Shown here in pieces: positions 9,000 through 17,231 of a stretch of 64,000 nucleotides of DNA (position 1 is the stretch's first letter; each line of letters starts with the position of its first letter). The notes under the pieces are model-generated. The model made no database searches. It was not told where the DNA came from and saw only the letters and a program-made list of their open reading frames with translations. The DNA comes from Luteimonas terricola (GTDB lineage: Bacteria > Pseudomonadota > Gammaproteobacteria > Xanthomonadales > Xanthomonadaceae), in assembly GCF_004352845.1 (NCBI RefSeq), contig NZ_SJRX01000002.1, positions 248,001 through 312,000 on the forward strand, written 5' to 3'. Both the position numbers and the translations under genes were made by a program.

Positions 9000-11186
9000 T
9001 CAGCGCGCCCAGCGCCCCGGGCCGGTGGACTCCGGCAGCACCGCCGCCGACAGCTGGCGGTCGGCATCGAGCAGGCGCACGGCGTCGGCGAGGATCGCGG
9101 CGGACTCGCGCAGCAGCGGATCCGGGCGTTTCTCGGCGGCCTCCTCGCGCGCGGTGTCGGCGGCGATGTCGCGCTCGTTGGCGGTCAGGCCATCGTCGGC
9201 GGAGAGCTCGGCCAACGGATCCAGGTCCAGGCCCAGCCGCTTGCGCTCTTCCTGGCGGTCCTTGCGCTTGGCAGCCTGGCGATCGCGCTCCGTGCGACGC
9301 TCGTCCTCGTTGAGCGAGATGTAGTCCTTGTCGGCCTCGGCGCGGAACTCGGCGACGTCTTCCTTCCACCACTGGAACTCGCGGTCGACGGCCACGCGGC
9401 CGGCGTGCAGTTCATCCAGGCGCGGCAGCAGCGGCGCGAAGTTGCCGTACTGGGTATGCGGCACCGCCGAGATGCGGGTCCAGGGCAACGCATTGTCGTA
9501 GGTGCTTTCGCCGAACTCGCTGCCGTTGACCGTTGCCGGGAAGCGGATGTCCGGCACCACGCCCTTGTTCTGGGTGCTGCTGCCGCCGGGCAGGAAAAAC
9601 TGCGCGATGGTCATCTTGACCTGGCCGTGGCGCGTGCCCTCGTTGGCGGGCCAGCGGTCGAGGTCGAACAGGTTCTGCACCGTGCCCTTGCCGAAGGTCG
9701 TCTCGCCGATCACCAGCCCGCGGCCGTAATCCTGGATCGCGCCGGCAACGATCTCCGACGCCGATGCCGAGGCGCGGTTGACCAGCACCGCCAGCGGGCC
9801 GTCCCAGGAGACGCCGGCCTTGCGATCGGACTCCACGTTCACCCGGCCGCCCGACTCGCGCACCTGCACCACCGGGCCGGTGTCGATGAACAGCCCGGTA
9901 AGTTCGACCGCTTCGTTGAGCGAGCCGCCGCCGTTGTTGCGCAGGTCGAGCACGATGCCGTCCATGTCCTCGGCGCGGAACTCGCCCAGGATCCGCGCGA
10001 CGTCGCGCGTGGCCGAGGCGTAGTCGCCGTTGCGGCTGCGCCGGCCCTCGAAGTCCTGGTAGAACGCCGGCAGCTCGATCACGCCGATGCGCTTGGCGTC
10101 GCCCACCGCGCTGGCCGGGATGTCGATCACCTTGGATTTGGCCGCCTGCTCCTCGAGTCGCACCTTGGCGCGGGTGAGGGTGATGCGCACCGGCTCGCTG
10201 TCGAGCAGCGCCTCCACGGGCACCACGTCCAGGCGCACCTGGCTGCCGGCCTTGCCCTTGATCTTCTCGACCACGTCGTCGATGCGCCAGCCGATCACGT
10301 CTTCCATCGGCCCGCTCCTGCCCTGGCCGACGCCGACGATGCGGTCGCCCGGGGTGAACTTGTTGCTGGTCGCGGCCGGTCCGCCGGCGATCAGCTCGCG
10401 GATCACCACCACGTCGTCCTGCTTCTGCAGCTGCGCGCCGATGCCTTCCAGCGACAGCGACATGCTCTGGTTGAACAGGCCGGCGGTCCGCGGGTTGAAG
10501 TAGTCCGTGTGCGGATCGATCGACGCCGTGTAGGCGTTGAGGAAGGTCTGGAACGCATCCTCGTTGTTGAGCTGGGAGACGCTGGTGACGATGTTGGCGT
10601 AGCGCTTGTCCAGCGTCGTGCGGATCTCGGCCGGCTCCTTGCCCGCGAGCTTCAGCCGCAGCCAGTCGTTGCGCACCGACTTCTTCCACAGCGCGTCGAG
10701 CTCGGCGGAGTCGGTCGCCCAGGCCGCGTCCTCGCGGTCGTAGTACCAGCGCTCCTCGCCTTCGAAATCGAAGATGTCCTGCTCCAGCAGGCTGCGGGCG
10801 TATTCGACGCGCTCGGACACGCGCTGCTTGTAGACCGCATACATCTCCATCGCCGGCCCGGTGTCGCCATGGCGGACGGCGTCGCCCATGCGCGCCTCAT
10901 GGGGCTGGAAGCGCGCGATGTCGGCGGCATCGAGGAACAGCTTGTTGCCGTCCAGCGACTCCAGGTAGCGGCGGAAGATGTCCTGCGACAGGGTCGCGTC
11001 CAGGCCCCGCGGCCGGTAGGCGTAACGGCTGTCGGACAGCAGGCCGTAGACCAGTTTCGACGTGGTCGCATGGTCGGCGGTCGGCGCTGCCGGGATCGCA
11101 TCGCCATCGGCGCGCGCCATCAGCGCCAGCGGCATGGCGAGGGCCAGCGCGATGGCCGTGGCGGACAGGACTTGGCGTGCTTTCAT
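9000..11186 (-). CDS. prc: tail-specific (carboxy-terminal processing) protease Prc
   Basis: Periplasmic serine protease that trims C-termini, for example of PBP3 and cell-wall hydrolases, 728 residues. Signal peptide at residues 1-26 (MKARQVLSATAIALALAMPL then cleavage near ARA-DG). An N-terminal helical domain is followed by a PDZ domain at about 245-340 (SLEGIGAQL, GGPAATSNKFTPGDRIVGVGQG) and an S41 catalytic domain. The catalytic Ser lies in NRASASASEIVAGA (about 473-477) and the general base Lys in TTFGKGTVQ (about 500). The C-terminal DUF3340-type region and a charged helical stretch RTERDRQAAKRKDRQEERKR complete the protein. Length matches the family. Start at ATG 11186, because upstream codons add a non-signal stretch. 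Confidence 0.95.
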   Translation of the reverse strand: MKARQVLSATAIALALAMPLALMARADGDAIPAAPTADHATTSKLVYGLLSDSRYAYRPRGLDATLSQDIFRRYLESLDGNKLFLDAADIARFQPHEARMGDAVRHGDTGPAMEMYAVYKQRVSERVEYARSLLEQDIFDFEGEERWYYDREDAAWATDSAELDALWKKSVRNDWLRLKLAGKEPAEIRTTLDKRYANIVTSVSQLNNEDAFQTFLNAYTASIDPHTDYFNPRTAGLFNQSMSLSLEGIGAQLQKQDDVVVIRELIAGGPAATSNKFTPGDRIVGVGQGRSGPMEDVIGWRIDDVVEKIKGKAGSQVRLDVVPVEALLDSEPVRITLTRAKVRLEEQAAKSKVIDIPASAVGDAKRIGVIELPAFYQDFEGRRSRNGDYASATRDVARILGEFRAEDMDGIVLDLRNNGGGSLNEAVELTGLFIDTGPVVQVRESGGRVNVESDRKAGVSWDGPLAVLVNRASASASEIVAGAIQDYGRGLVIGETTFGKGTVQNLFDLDRWPANEGTRHGQVKMTIAQFFLPGGSSTQNKGVVPDIRFPATVNGSEFGESTYDNALPWTRISAVPHTQYGNFAPLLPRLDELHAGRVAVDREFQWWKEDVAEFRAEADKDYISLNEDERRTERDRQAAKRKDRQEERKRLGLDLDPLAELSADDGLTANERDIAADTAREEAAEKRPDPLLRESAAILADAVRLLDADRQLSAAVLPESTGPGRWAR

Positions 11187-11353
11187 GCGTTCGGCTCGGT
11201 GCTCACGTGGAGGGGGGCGCAGCGTCCCTTGCACCGTGCCGTTCCGGAATGGGGCCGGACAGTGCTGGAAGTCGCATCATGACGCCCGAAGCCACTCTAA
11301 CCGCGGCCATGGGGCTGGGTGTGAACAGTTCGCCAAGCGGCGCGCGCCGGCGC

Positions 11354-12361
11354 TCAGGCCGCGACGCCGGCGCCCGCGGCCTGGCGGTCGGCGTGGTAGG
11401 ACGAGCGCACCAGCGGCCCCGAGGCGACGTGGGTGAAGCCCAGCTCCATGCCGTAGTCCTCGAAGGCCTTGAACTCGTCCGGCGTCCAGTAGCGCAGCAC
11501 CGGGTGGTGGTGCGGGCTGGGCTGCAGGTACTGGCCGATGGTGATCATCTCGACATCGTGCGCGCGCAGGTCGCGCAGGGTGGCCTGCACCTGCTCCAGG
11601 GTCTCGCCCAGGCCGAGCATGATCCCCGACTTGGTGGCGACGTCCGGGTGTTGGGCCTTGAAGCGCTGCAGCAGGGTCAGCGACCACTGGTAGTCGGCGC
11701 CCGGGCGCACGTTGCGGTACAGGTCCGGGACGGTTTCCACGTTGTGGTTGAAGACATCCGGCGGATTCGCGGCCAGGATCTCCAGCGCCCGGTCCATGCG
11801 GCCCTTGCCGCGGAAGTCGGGGGTGAGGATCTCGATCTTCGTGGCCGGCGTGGCCTCGCGGATGGCGCTGATGCAGTCGACGAAGTGCTGGGCACCGCCA
11901 TCGCGCAGGTCATCGCGGTCGACCGAGGTCACCACCACGTACTTCAGGCCCATGTCGGCGACGGTCTCGGCCAGGCGGCGCGGCTCGTCGGCGTCCGGCG
12001 GCTTCGGGCGCCCGTGGGCGACGTCGCAGAAGCTGCAGCGGCGGGTGCAGACCTCGCCCAGGATCATGAAGGTCGCGGTGCCATGGCCGAAGCACTCATG
12101 GATGTTCGGGCAGCTCGCGTCCTCGCACACCGTGACCAGCCGGTTGGCGCGCAGCTTCGACTTCAGCGCCGCCACCGCGCCGTTGCTCGGGATCCGCACC
12201 CGGATCCACGACGGCTTGCGCAGCACCGGCGCATCCACGAACTGCACCGGCGACCGCGCGATCTTGTCCCCCGCGACCTGCTTCACACCCGGCACCAGCG
12301 ACGGCGGCGCGTCGGCGACGACTTCGAGTGGGATGGACTTGGCGGCGGGAGTGTTGGTCAT
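11354..12361 (-). CDS. lipA: lipoyl synthase
   Basis: Radical-SAM enzyme that inserts two sulfurs into octanoyl-carrier domains to make lipoate, 335 residues, cytoplasmic. The radical-SAM cysteines are in [15 protein letters not shown] and the auxiliary iron-sulfur cluster cysteines in [12 protein letters not shown]. The C-terminal RSSYHAD supplies the serine ligand of the auxiliary cluster. It follows lipB on the same strand, 194 bases apart. That gap is filled by a repeat cluster, one copy of which ends two bases before the lipA ATG. As a result the usual ribosome-site position reads CCAAAAAATC, with no recognisable Shine-Dalgarno sequence. Confidence 0.97.
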   Translation of the reverse strand: MTNTPAAKSIPLEVVADAPPSLVPGVKQVAGDKIARSPVQFVDAPVLRKPSWIRVRIPSNGAVAALKSKLRANRLVTVCEDASCPNIHECFGHGTATFMILGEVCTRRCSFCDVAHGRPKPPDADEPRRLAETVADMGLKYVVVTSVDRDDLRDGGAQHFVDCISAIREATPATKIEILTPDFRGKGRMDRALEILAANPPDVFNHNVETVPDLYRNVRPGADYQWSLTLLQRFKAQHPDVATKSGIMLGLGETLEQVQATLRDLRAHDVEMITIGQYLQPSPHHHPVLRYWTPDEFKAFEDYGMELGFTHVASGPLVRSSYHADRQAAGAGVAA

Positions 12362-12363
12362 GA

Positions 12364-12584
12364 TTTTTTGGCCACGGATTTACGCGGATTACGCGGATCA
12401 GGCTGAGGGGACAGCCTAGCTTTGTTGTTCATCCCGGATCCACGCAAATCCGCGACAAAGATGCTTTTAGCTTCTGCTTTTGCCCCTGATCCGCGTCATC
12501 CGCGTAAATCCGTGGCAAAAAGCTTTTGCATTGGCTTTTGCCCTTGGATCCGCGTTTACCCGCGTGAATCCGTGGCAAAAGCTT
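12364..12584. repeat. cluster of ATCCGCGT-type repeats between lipB and lipA
   Basis: Four related copies of a 35-45-base element share the core GATCCGCGT, a second CCGCGT and AATCCGTGGC followed by a run of A. Copies B (12433-12467), C (12483-12527) and D (12541-12584) lie in direct orientation with spacings of about 50 and 58 bases, separated by GCTTTTGCCC-like spacers. Copy A (12364-12403) is inverted and nearly identical to C, so A and C could pair as a long hairpin on either strand. Copy D overlaps the end of lipB and copy A abuts the lipA start codon. The arrangement looks like a REP/BIME-style dispersed repeat. Confidence 0.85.
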
Positions 12585-13245
12585 GTTCTTCCCCAGCCGC
12601 CACTACCGCCAGACCGAACTGTGCGGCAAGCGCCGCGACCAGCGGGGACCGGGCGGCGTCGAGGTTTGCGGGACCTCCGCAGTCTATCACCGAGGTCACT
12701 TCCAGCCCGGCGTAGCCGCAGGGGTTGATGCGGTGGAAGGGCTCAAGGTCCATGGCGATGTTCAAGGCCAGGCCGTGGAAGGTGCAGCCGCGGCGCACGC
12801 GGATGCCGAGCGCGGCGATCTTCGCGCCGCTGTCCACGTACACACCCGGCGCACCCTCGCGGCGCTGCGCATGGATGTCCCAGCCGGCCAGCGTATCGAT
12901 GATCGCCTGTTCGATCCGGCAGACGTAGTCGCGCACCCCGATCCGCAGCCGCTTCAGGTCGAACAGCGGATAGGCGACGAGCTGGCCCGGGCCGTGATAG
13001 GTGACCTGGCCGCCGCGATCGACCTTCAGCACCGGGATGTCGCCCGGGACCAGCACGTGCTCGGGCTTGCCGGCCTGGCCGAGCGTGAACACCGGGTCGT
13101 GTTCGACCAGCCACAGCTCGTCCGGGGTGTCGCCATCGCGGGCGTCGGTGAAGGCCTGCATCGCGCGCCACACCGGCTCGTAGGAACGCCGGCCGAGTTC
13201 CCGCACCAGCAGCGGACGTGCGCCCGGGGCGGCTACAGCGTCCAC
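12556..13245 (-). CDS. lipB: lipoyl(octanoyl) transferase LipB
   Basis: Transfers octanoate from acyl carrier protein to lipoyl domains, the first step of lipoate synthesis, 229 residues, cytoplasmic. Motifs: [12 protein letters not shown] (substrate pocket), catalytic Lys142 in [11 protein letters not shown], catalytic Cys176 in NPCGYAG. The start is GTG at 13245, overlapping the end of ybeD by 13 bases; no ATG is near the conserved N-terminal VRELGRR. The last residues, AFATDSRG plus the stop codon, are encoded by a copy of the intergenic repeat, so the natural C-terminus has been replaced or extended by repeat DNA. It is co-transcribed with ybeD upstream and probably lipA downstream. Confidence 0.95.
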   Translation of the reverse strand: MDAVAAPGARPLLVRELGRRSYEPVWRAMQAFTDARDGDTPDELWLVEHDPVFTLGQAGKPEHVLVPGDIPVLKVDRGGQVTYHGPGQLVAYPLFDLKRLRIGVRDYVCRIEQAIIDTLAGWDIHAQRREGAPGVYVDSGAKIAALGIRVRRGCTFHGLALNIAMDLEPFHRINPCGYAGLEVTSVIDCGGPANLDAARSPLVAALAAQFGLAVVAAGEEQAFATDSRG

Positions 13246-13511
13246 TTCACCTCGGGGTGCTCGCGCAGCGCGGCGTGCGCGCTCTCGTACTCCTCGCGGG
13301 AATTGGCGCGGAACGTCAGGCGCACGGACACATAGCGGCCGCTGCCGGAGGGCCGGGTGGTCAGCGTTTCGTGGACCACGGTCAGGCCCGCCGCCCGCAG
13401 CAGGTTCGGTACCTCGACCTCGAGCCCGGCCGACGCCGGCCCCATGGCGGTGATCTCGAAGTCGCCGGGGAACTGGAAGCCGTGTTCAGGGTTGTCGGAC
13501 TTGATCTCCAT
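13233..13511 (-). CDS. YbeD family protein (DUF493)
   Basis: Small cytoplasmic protein, 92 residues, of the YbeD/DUF493 family with an ACT-like ferredoxin fold. It is almost always next to lipB in gamma-proteobacteria, and its function is unknown (suspected regulatory). Family hallmarks: [11 protein letters not shown] near the N-terminus and YVSVRLTF in the middle strand. ATG 13511 is the family-conserved start. Upstream there is no ribosome site. Instead a -10-like CATAAT lies seven bases before the ATG, so the message is probably leaderless. An inverted repeat GGCCCC/GGGGCC (13512-13517 with 13524-13529) sits directly against the start. Confidence 0.92.
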   Translation of the reverse strand: MEIKSDNPEHGFQFPGDFEITAMGPASAGLEVEVPNLLRAAGLTVVHETLTTRPSGSGRYVSVRLTFRANSREEYESAHAALREHPEVKWTL

Positions 13512-13518
13512 GGCCCCG

Positions 13519-13547
13519 ATTATGGGGCCGTGGCCTCGCGATCCCAA
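13519..13547 (-). promoter_or_regulatory. sigma-70-like promoter for ybeD-lipB(-lipA), predicted leaderless
   Basis: On the minus strand TTGGGA (13547-13542) is followed by exactly 17 bases and then CATAAT (13524-13519). The ybeD ATG begins seven bases after the -10 box, which places the transcription start on or next to the A of the start codon. In such GC-rich DNA this spacing and match are unlikely by chance. Confidence 0.7.
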
Positions 13548-13659
13548 CGCCGTGGCCGCAACACCGCGGCCCCGGTGCCGCAACGATCGCCGTCCGGTGG
13601 CGGCCGCGGACCGCGTTCGACGATGGACAAGGAATCCACCTGTCACCACGGAGCCGCCC

Positions 13660-14577
13660 ATGCCGCGCAACGCCCTCGCCATCGCCCTCGCCGCCTGCCT
13701 GCTGGCCGCATCCCCCCTGGCCCGCGCCCAGCAGGCCACCGACGTCCCGGTGTGTTCACGCAACCTGGGCACGATCGCCGTGATCGAGCCGACTGGCCAG
13801 AACTGGTGGACCGGCCAGCGCCTGCCCTCGCCCGCGGCGCTGATCAAGGTCTACGTCAGCCGCTCGCGCTGCTTCACCCTGGTCGACCGCGGCACCGGCA
13901 TGGCGGCGATGCAGGCCGAGCGCGCGCTGGCCGCCTCGGGCGACCTGCGCGGCGGTTCCAACATCGGCAAGGGCCAGGTCCGCGCCGCCGACTACGTGCT
14001 GGTGCCCGACGTCGTTTCCCAGAACCGCAACGCCGGCGGCACCAACATCGGCGGCCTGGTCGGCGGCCTGCTCGGCAACCGGCGCGCGGCGGCCGTGGTC
14101 GGCGGGGTCAACCTCAAGCGCAGCAGCGCCGACGTGGTGTTGACCGTCACCGATGCGCGCTCGTCGGAGCAGGTGGCCATGACCGAGGGGCACGCCAGCA
14201 AGACCGATGTCGGCTGGCGCGGCGGCGGCGGCGGCTTCGGCGGCGCGCTGATCGCCGGCGGCGCCTCCGGCTATGCCAACACCGAGATCGGCCAGGTCGT
14301 GGCCCAGGCCTATATCCAGGCCTATAGCGACCTCGTCGCCCAGCTCGGCGGCCTGCCGGCCGACGCATCGGCGGCGAACGTCGGCCAGGCGGTCACCATG
14401 GGCCGTCCCGGCCGCCTGTTGAAGTCGGCCGATGGCCGCGGTGGTGCCGTGCGCGATATCGACCCGGGGATGCTGCTCTATCCCACCGGCGTCAAGGAAG
14501 GAACGATGTGGGAGGTCGAGGACGAGGTCGGCAACCGCGGCTGGGTCAACTCGACCCAGCTGTCGAACGCACGCTGA
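13660..14577 (+). CDS. CsgG/HfaB-like secreted protein with C-terminal SH3-like domain
   Basis: Exported protein of 305 residues. Signal peptide about residues 1-24 (LAIALAACLLAASPLARA then QQATD). No lipobox cysteine is in the right place, so unlike curli CsgG it is not an obvious lipoprotein. The middle resembles CsgG/HfaB periplasmic folds: GTIAVIEPTG, FTLVDRGTGMAAMQAERALAASG, DYVLVPDVV, and a Gly-rich region about 125-215. The last 50 residues (GRLLKSADG to GWVNSTQL) look like an SH3b repeat. It stands alone on the plus strand inside the otherwise minus-strand wall/lipoate cluster, converging on dacC with only four bases between stops. The function is unproven. Confidence 0.8.
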   Translation: MPRNALAIALAACLLAASPLARAQQATDVPVCSRNLGTIAVIEPTGQNWWTGQRLPSPAALIKVYVSRSRCFTLVDRGTGMAAMQAERALAASGDLRGGSNIGKGQVRAADYVLVPDVVSQNRNAGGTNIGGLVGGLLGNRRAAAVVGGVNLKRSSADVVLTVTDARSSEQVAMTEGHASKTDVGWRGGGGGFGGALIAGGASGYANTEIGQVVAQAYIQAYSDLVAQLGGLPADASAANVGQAVTMGRPGRLLKSADGRGGAVRDIDPGMLLYPTGVKEGTMWEVEDEVGNRGWVNSTQLSNAR

Positions 14578-14581
14578 AAAC

Positions 14582-15802
14582 TCAGACCGACTGCCACCAC
14601 ATCAGCAGTTCGTGCCACAGGCGCTTGAAGAAGCCGGCTTCCGGCACCTCTTCAAGCGCCACCAGCGGCGCCTCGGCCACCAGCTTGCCGTCAAGCATCA
14701 CCCGCACCATGCCCACGGCCTGGCCACGCTCCAGCGGCGCCACCAGGGTGCGCGGCACGTCCATGCTCGGCTGCAGCTTCGCGTACTGGCCGCGCTGCAT
14801 GCTCACCAGCAGCGGCTGTGCCACGCCGAGGCCGATCTCGTTGGCCTGGCCCTTCCAGATCTTCTGGGTGGCCACCGGTTCGCCGGCGGCATAGAGCTCG
14901 TGGGTCTCGAAGAAGCGGAAGCCCCAGTTGAGCAGGGCCTGGGAGTCGGTCGCGCGCTGGGATTCGCTGGTCGAACCCATCACCACCGAGATCAGGCGCT
15001 GGTCGCCGCGCTTGGCCGAGGCCATCAGGCAGTAGCCGGCGCCGGAGTGGTGGCCGGTCTTGATCCCGTCCACGCTCTGGTCGCGCCACAGCAGCACGTT
15101 GCGGTTGAGCTGCGCGTCCATGCGCCCGACCTTGAACTCCTTGATGCTGTTGTAGGCGTAGTGGTCGGGGAAGTCGCGGGCCAGCGCGCGGCCGAGCAGG
15201 GCCAGGTCGCGCGCGGTCGAGTAGTGCTCCGGCGCCGACAGGCCGTGCGAGTTCACGAAGTGGGTGTTCTCCATGCCGATGCGCGCGGCGTAGGCATTCA
15301 TCAGCGCGGCGAAGGCGTCTTCCGAGCCGGCGACGTGCTCGGCCAGGGCGATCGCGGCGTCGTTGCCCGACTGCACCACCATGCCCTTGACCATCTCGAT
15401 CAGCTTGGCGGTCTTGTTGACCTCGAAGCCGCTGTAGCTGCCATCGGTGCCGGCGCCGCCGCTGCGCCAGGCGTTGACGCTCATCATCACGTCGTCGTCG
15501 GCCTGCAGCTTGCCGGCCTTCATCTCGGCGGCAATCACGTAGCTGGTCATCACCTTGGTGATGCTCGCGGGCTCGACGCGCTCGTCGACGTTGTCGCCGG
15601 CCAGCACCTGTCCGGTGGCGTAGTCCATCAGCGCCCAGGCGGTGCCGATGATGGCGGGCGCGTCGGGCACCGGGAGCTGCTCGCTCAGCGCGGCCGGGGC
15701 CGGGGCCGCGGCCGTGGGCGCGGGGTCCTGGGCAAAGGCGAGGCCGAGCGTGGCGACGGAAACGGCGGCAAACAGCGCGACGCGGACGGCGTGGACTTTC
15801 AT
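14582..15802 (-). CDS. dacC: D-alanyl-D-alanine carboxypeptidase (PBP5/6 type)
   Basis: Low-molecular-mass penicillin-binding protein that removes the terminal D-Ala from peptidoglycan pentapeptides, 406 residues, periplasmic and anchored by its C-terminus. Signal peptide residues 1-24 (ending FAQD). The three penicillin-binding motifs are complete: S80-I-T-K83, S145-G-N147 and K248-T-G250. A PBP5_C beta-rich domain follows from about 300. The C-terminal GFFKRLWHELLMWWQS is the amphipathic membrane anchor. It sits downstream of rlpA in the elongation cluster. The start at 15802 gives a proper signal sequence; the longer open frame does not. dacA would be an equally acceptable name. Confidence 0.93.
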   Translation of the reverse strand: MKVHAVRVALFAAVSVATLGLAFAQDPAPTAAAPAPAALSEQLPVPDAPAIIGTAWALMDYATGQVLAGDNVDERVEPASITKVMTSYVIAAEMKAGKLQADDDVMMSVNAWRSGGAGTDGSYSGFEVNKTAKLIEMVKGMVVQSGNDAAIALAEHVAGSEDAFAALMNAYAARIGMENTHFVNSHGLSAPEHYSTARDLALLGRALARDFPDHYAYNSIKEFKVGRMDAQLNRNVLLWRDQSVDGIKTGHHSGAGYCLMASAKRGDQRLISVVMGSTSESQRATDSQALLNWGFRFFETHELYAAGEPVATQKIWKGQANEIGLGVAQPLLVSMQRGQYAKLQPSMDVPRTLVAPLERGQAVGMVRVMLDGKLVAEAPLVALEEVPEAGFFKRLWHELLMWWQSV

Positions 15803-15878
15803 CAGGCGGGGAACTCCGGGAATTTCGTGCCGCCCGTGGACGGACGGCGTGGACAAGCGATCATTTTAACCGCGCACT

Positions 15879-17231
15879 TCACTCGCGTACGGGATGCGGT
15901 GCACCGAAGCCCAGACCCGCGACGCGGGCGCTGAGTTCCGGGACGCCGGCCTGCGCCACCGGCCCGACGCGCAGGCGCCAGACCGGCTTGCCGGCGGCTG
16001 TACCGTCCTGCAGGCGCGCACCGGCGATACCGGCGCGGCTGAGCATCGCCAACGCTCGCTGAGCGTTGTCGCGGGAGCCGAAGGCGGCGACCTGCAGCAG
16101 TACGCCGGCATCAGCACCGGACCCGGGTGCCGGGGTCGCGGGTGCGGGTACCGACGTTGACGCGGAGGTGGGCATGGGCGCAGGCGCCTGCGCCCGGGCA
16201 GGAACTGCGGCCGCGGCTGCAGCGCCCTCGCCGCCCGGCGCGGCCGAGCCGTAGGGATCCGGCTTGCCGGCGCGGCCGGTGGCCACGCGCGCGCGCCGCG
16301 CCTTCATCCAGGCGTCGAACTCGTCGGCGGTCATCGCGCGTCCGTCCTGGTGCATGTCGAAGCGCCAGTCCTGCGAGGCATCCACCGCCGCGGACGGCGC
16401 CGCCGTCGAGGCCGGCAAGCCAGCCACCAGCCCGTCCATCGCGCTCGGCGGCATGGCCTGCGGCCGGCCGGTGGCCACGCGCACGCCAGGCGGCAAGCCG
16501 GTGGCCGGATCCACCGCGGCAACGCGGGTATCGGGCTGATGGCGGGCGGGCTGGTGACGGATATTCTCGCCGGGACCGAGCGCACGCACCTCCACCCGCG
16601 CGGTGCCGCGCGGATGCACGCCGATCTTCACCGCCGCGGCATAGCTGAGGTCGACCACCCGCCCCGCGTGGAAGGGCCCGCGGTCATTGACGCGCACGAC
16701 CACCGACTTGCCGTTGTCGAGGTTGGTCACGCGCGCGAAGCTCGGCAGCGGCAGCGACTTGTGCGCCGCGGTGAACGCATACATGTCGTAGACCTCCTGG
16801 TTGGAGGTCAGCCGGCCGTGGAATTTCTGCCCGTAGTAGGACGCCAACCCGGTCTCGGCGAAGCCCTCGGCATCGTCGAGCACGTGGTAGGACTTGCCCA
16901 GCACCTTGTACGGCGAGCGGTTGCCGTAGCGCGAGCGCTCCAGCGCCACGACTTCGGGCTCGGGGATGGCGTCCACGTCGGGGACGTAGTCGGGCGTCGT
17001 GTCCGCGACGCCGGGCTTGTACAGGCCGCCCGCCACGTAATTGCCGCGGGTGGAGGGATCCTCCTGCGCCGGCGCATAGGGCGACACCCTGGGACCGTCG
17101 CCGGGCGGCGCCGTCCCGGAGGTTTCCGGGGCCGGCGGCGCCTCGCGCTTGGGCGCACCGGCACAGCCCGCCAGCAGCAGAACCGCGGCGGCGATCGCCC
17201 AGCACGCGGGCCTCGCGCGCCACCGGCTCAT
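15879..17231 (-). CDS. rlpA: septal ring lytic transglycosylase RlpA with SPOR domain
   Basis: Outer-membrane lipoprotein that cleaves peptidoglycan glycan strands lacking stem peptides, 450 residues. Lipobox LLAGC near residues 19-23. Double-psi beta-barrel domain around TGLASYYGQKFHGRLTS, with the conserved VRVNDRGPFHAGRVVDLSYAAA. A long low-complexity Ala/Pro/Gly linker follows, and a C-terminal SPOR domain (LLQVAAFGSRDNAQRALAML to LRVGPV) binds denuded glycan at division sites. The ATG overlaps the mltB stop by four bases. The linker contains extra MPPSAMDG-type sequence and is longer than in E. coli. Confidence 0.93.
   Translation of the reverse strand: MSRWRARPACWAIAAAVLLLAGCAGAPKREAPPAPETSGTAPPGDGPRVSPYAPAQEDPSTRGNYVAGGLYKPGVADTTPDYVPDVDAIPEPEVVALERSRYGNRSPYKVLGKSYHVLDDAEGFAETGLASYYGQKFHGRLTSNQEVYDMYAFTAAHKSLPLPSFARVTNLDNGKSVVVRVNDRGPFHAGRVVDLSYAAAVKIGVHPRGTARVEVRALGPGENIRHQPARHQPDTRVAAVDPATGLPPGVRVATGRPQAMPPSAMDGLVAGLPASTAAPSAAVDASQDWRFDMHQDGRAMTADEFDAWMKARRARVATGRAGKPDPYGSAAPGGEGAAAAAAVPARAQAPAPMPTSASTSVPAPATPAPGSGADAGVLLQVAAFGSRDNAQRALAMLSRAGIAGARLQDGTAAGKPVWRLRVGPVAQAGVPELSARVAGLGFGAPHPVRE

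Noticed and set aside
8790-11282. 830-codon open frame on the plus strand opposite prc
   Set aside because: Shadow of prc with alanine/arginine/valine-rich composition and no motif; prc has complete family motifs.
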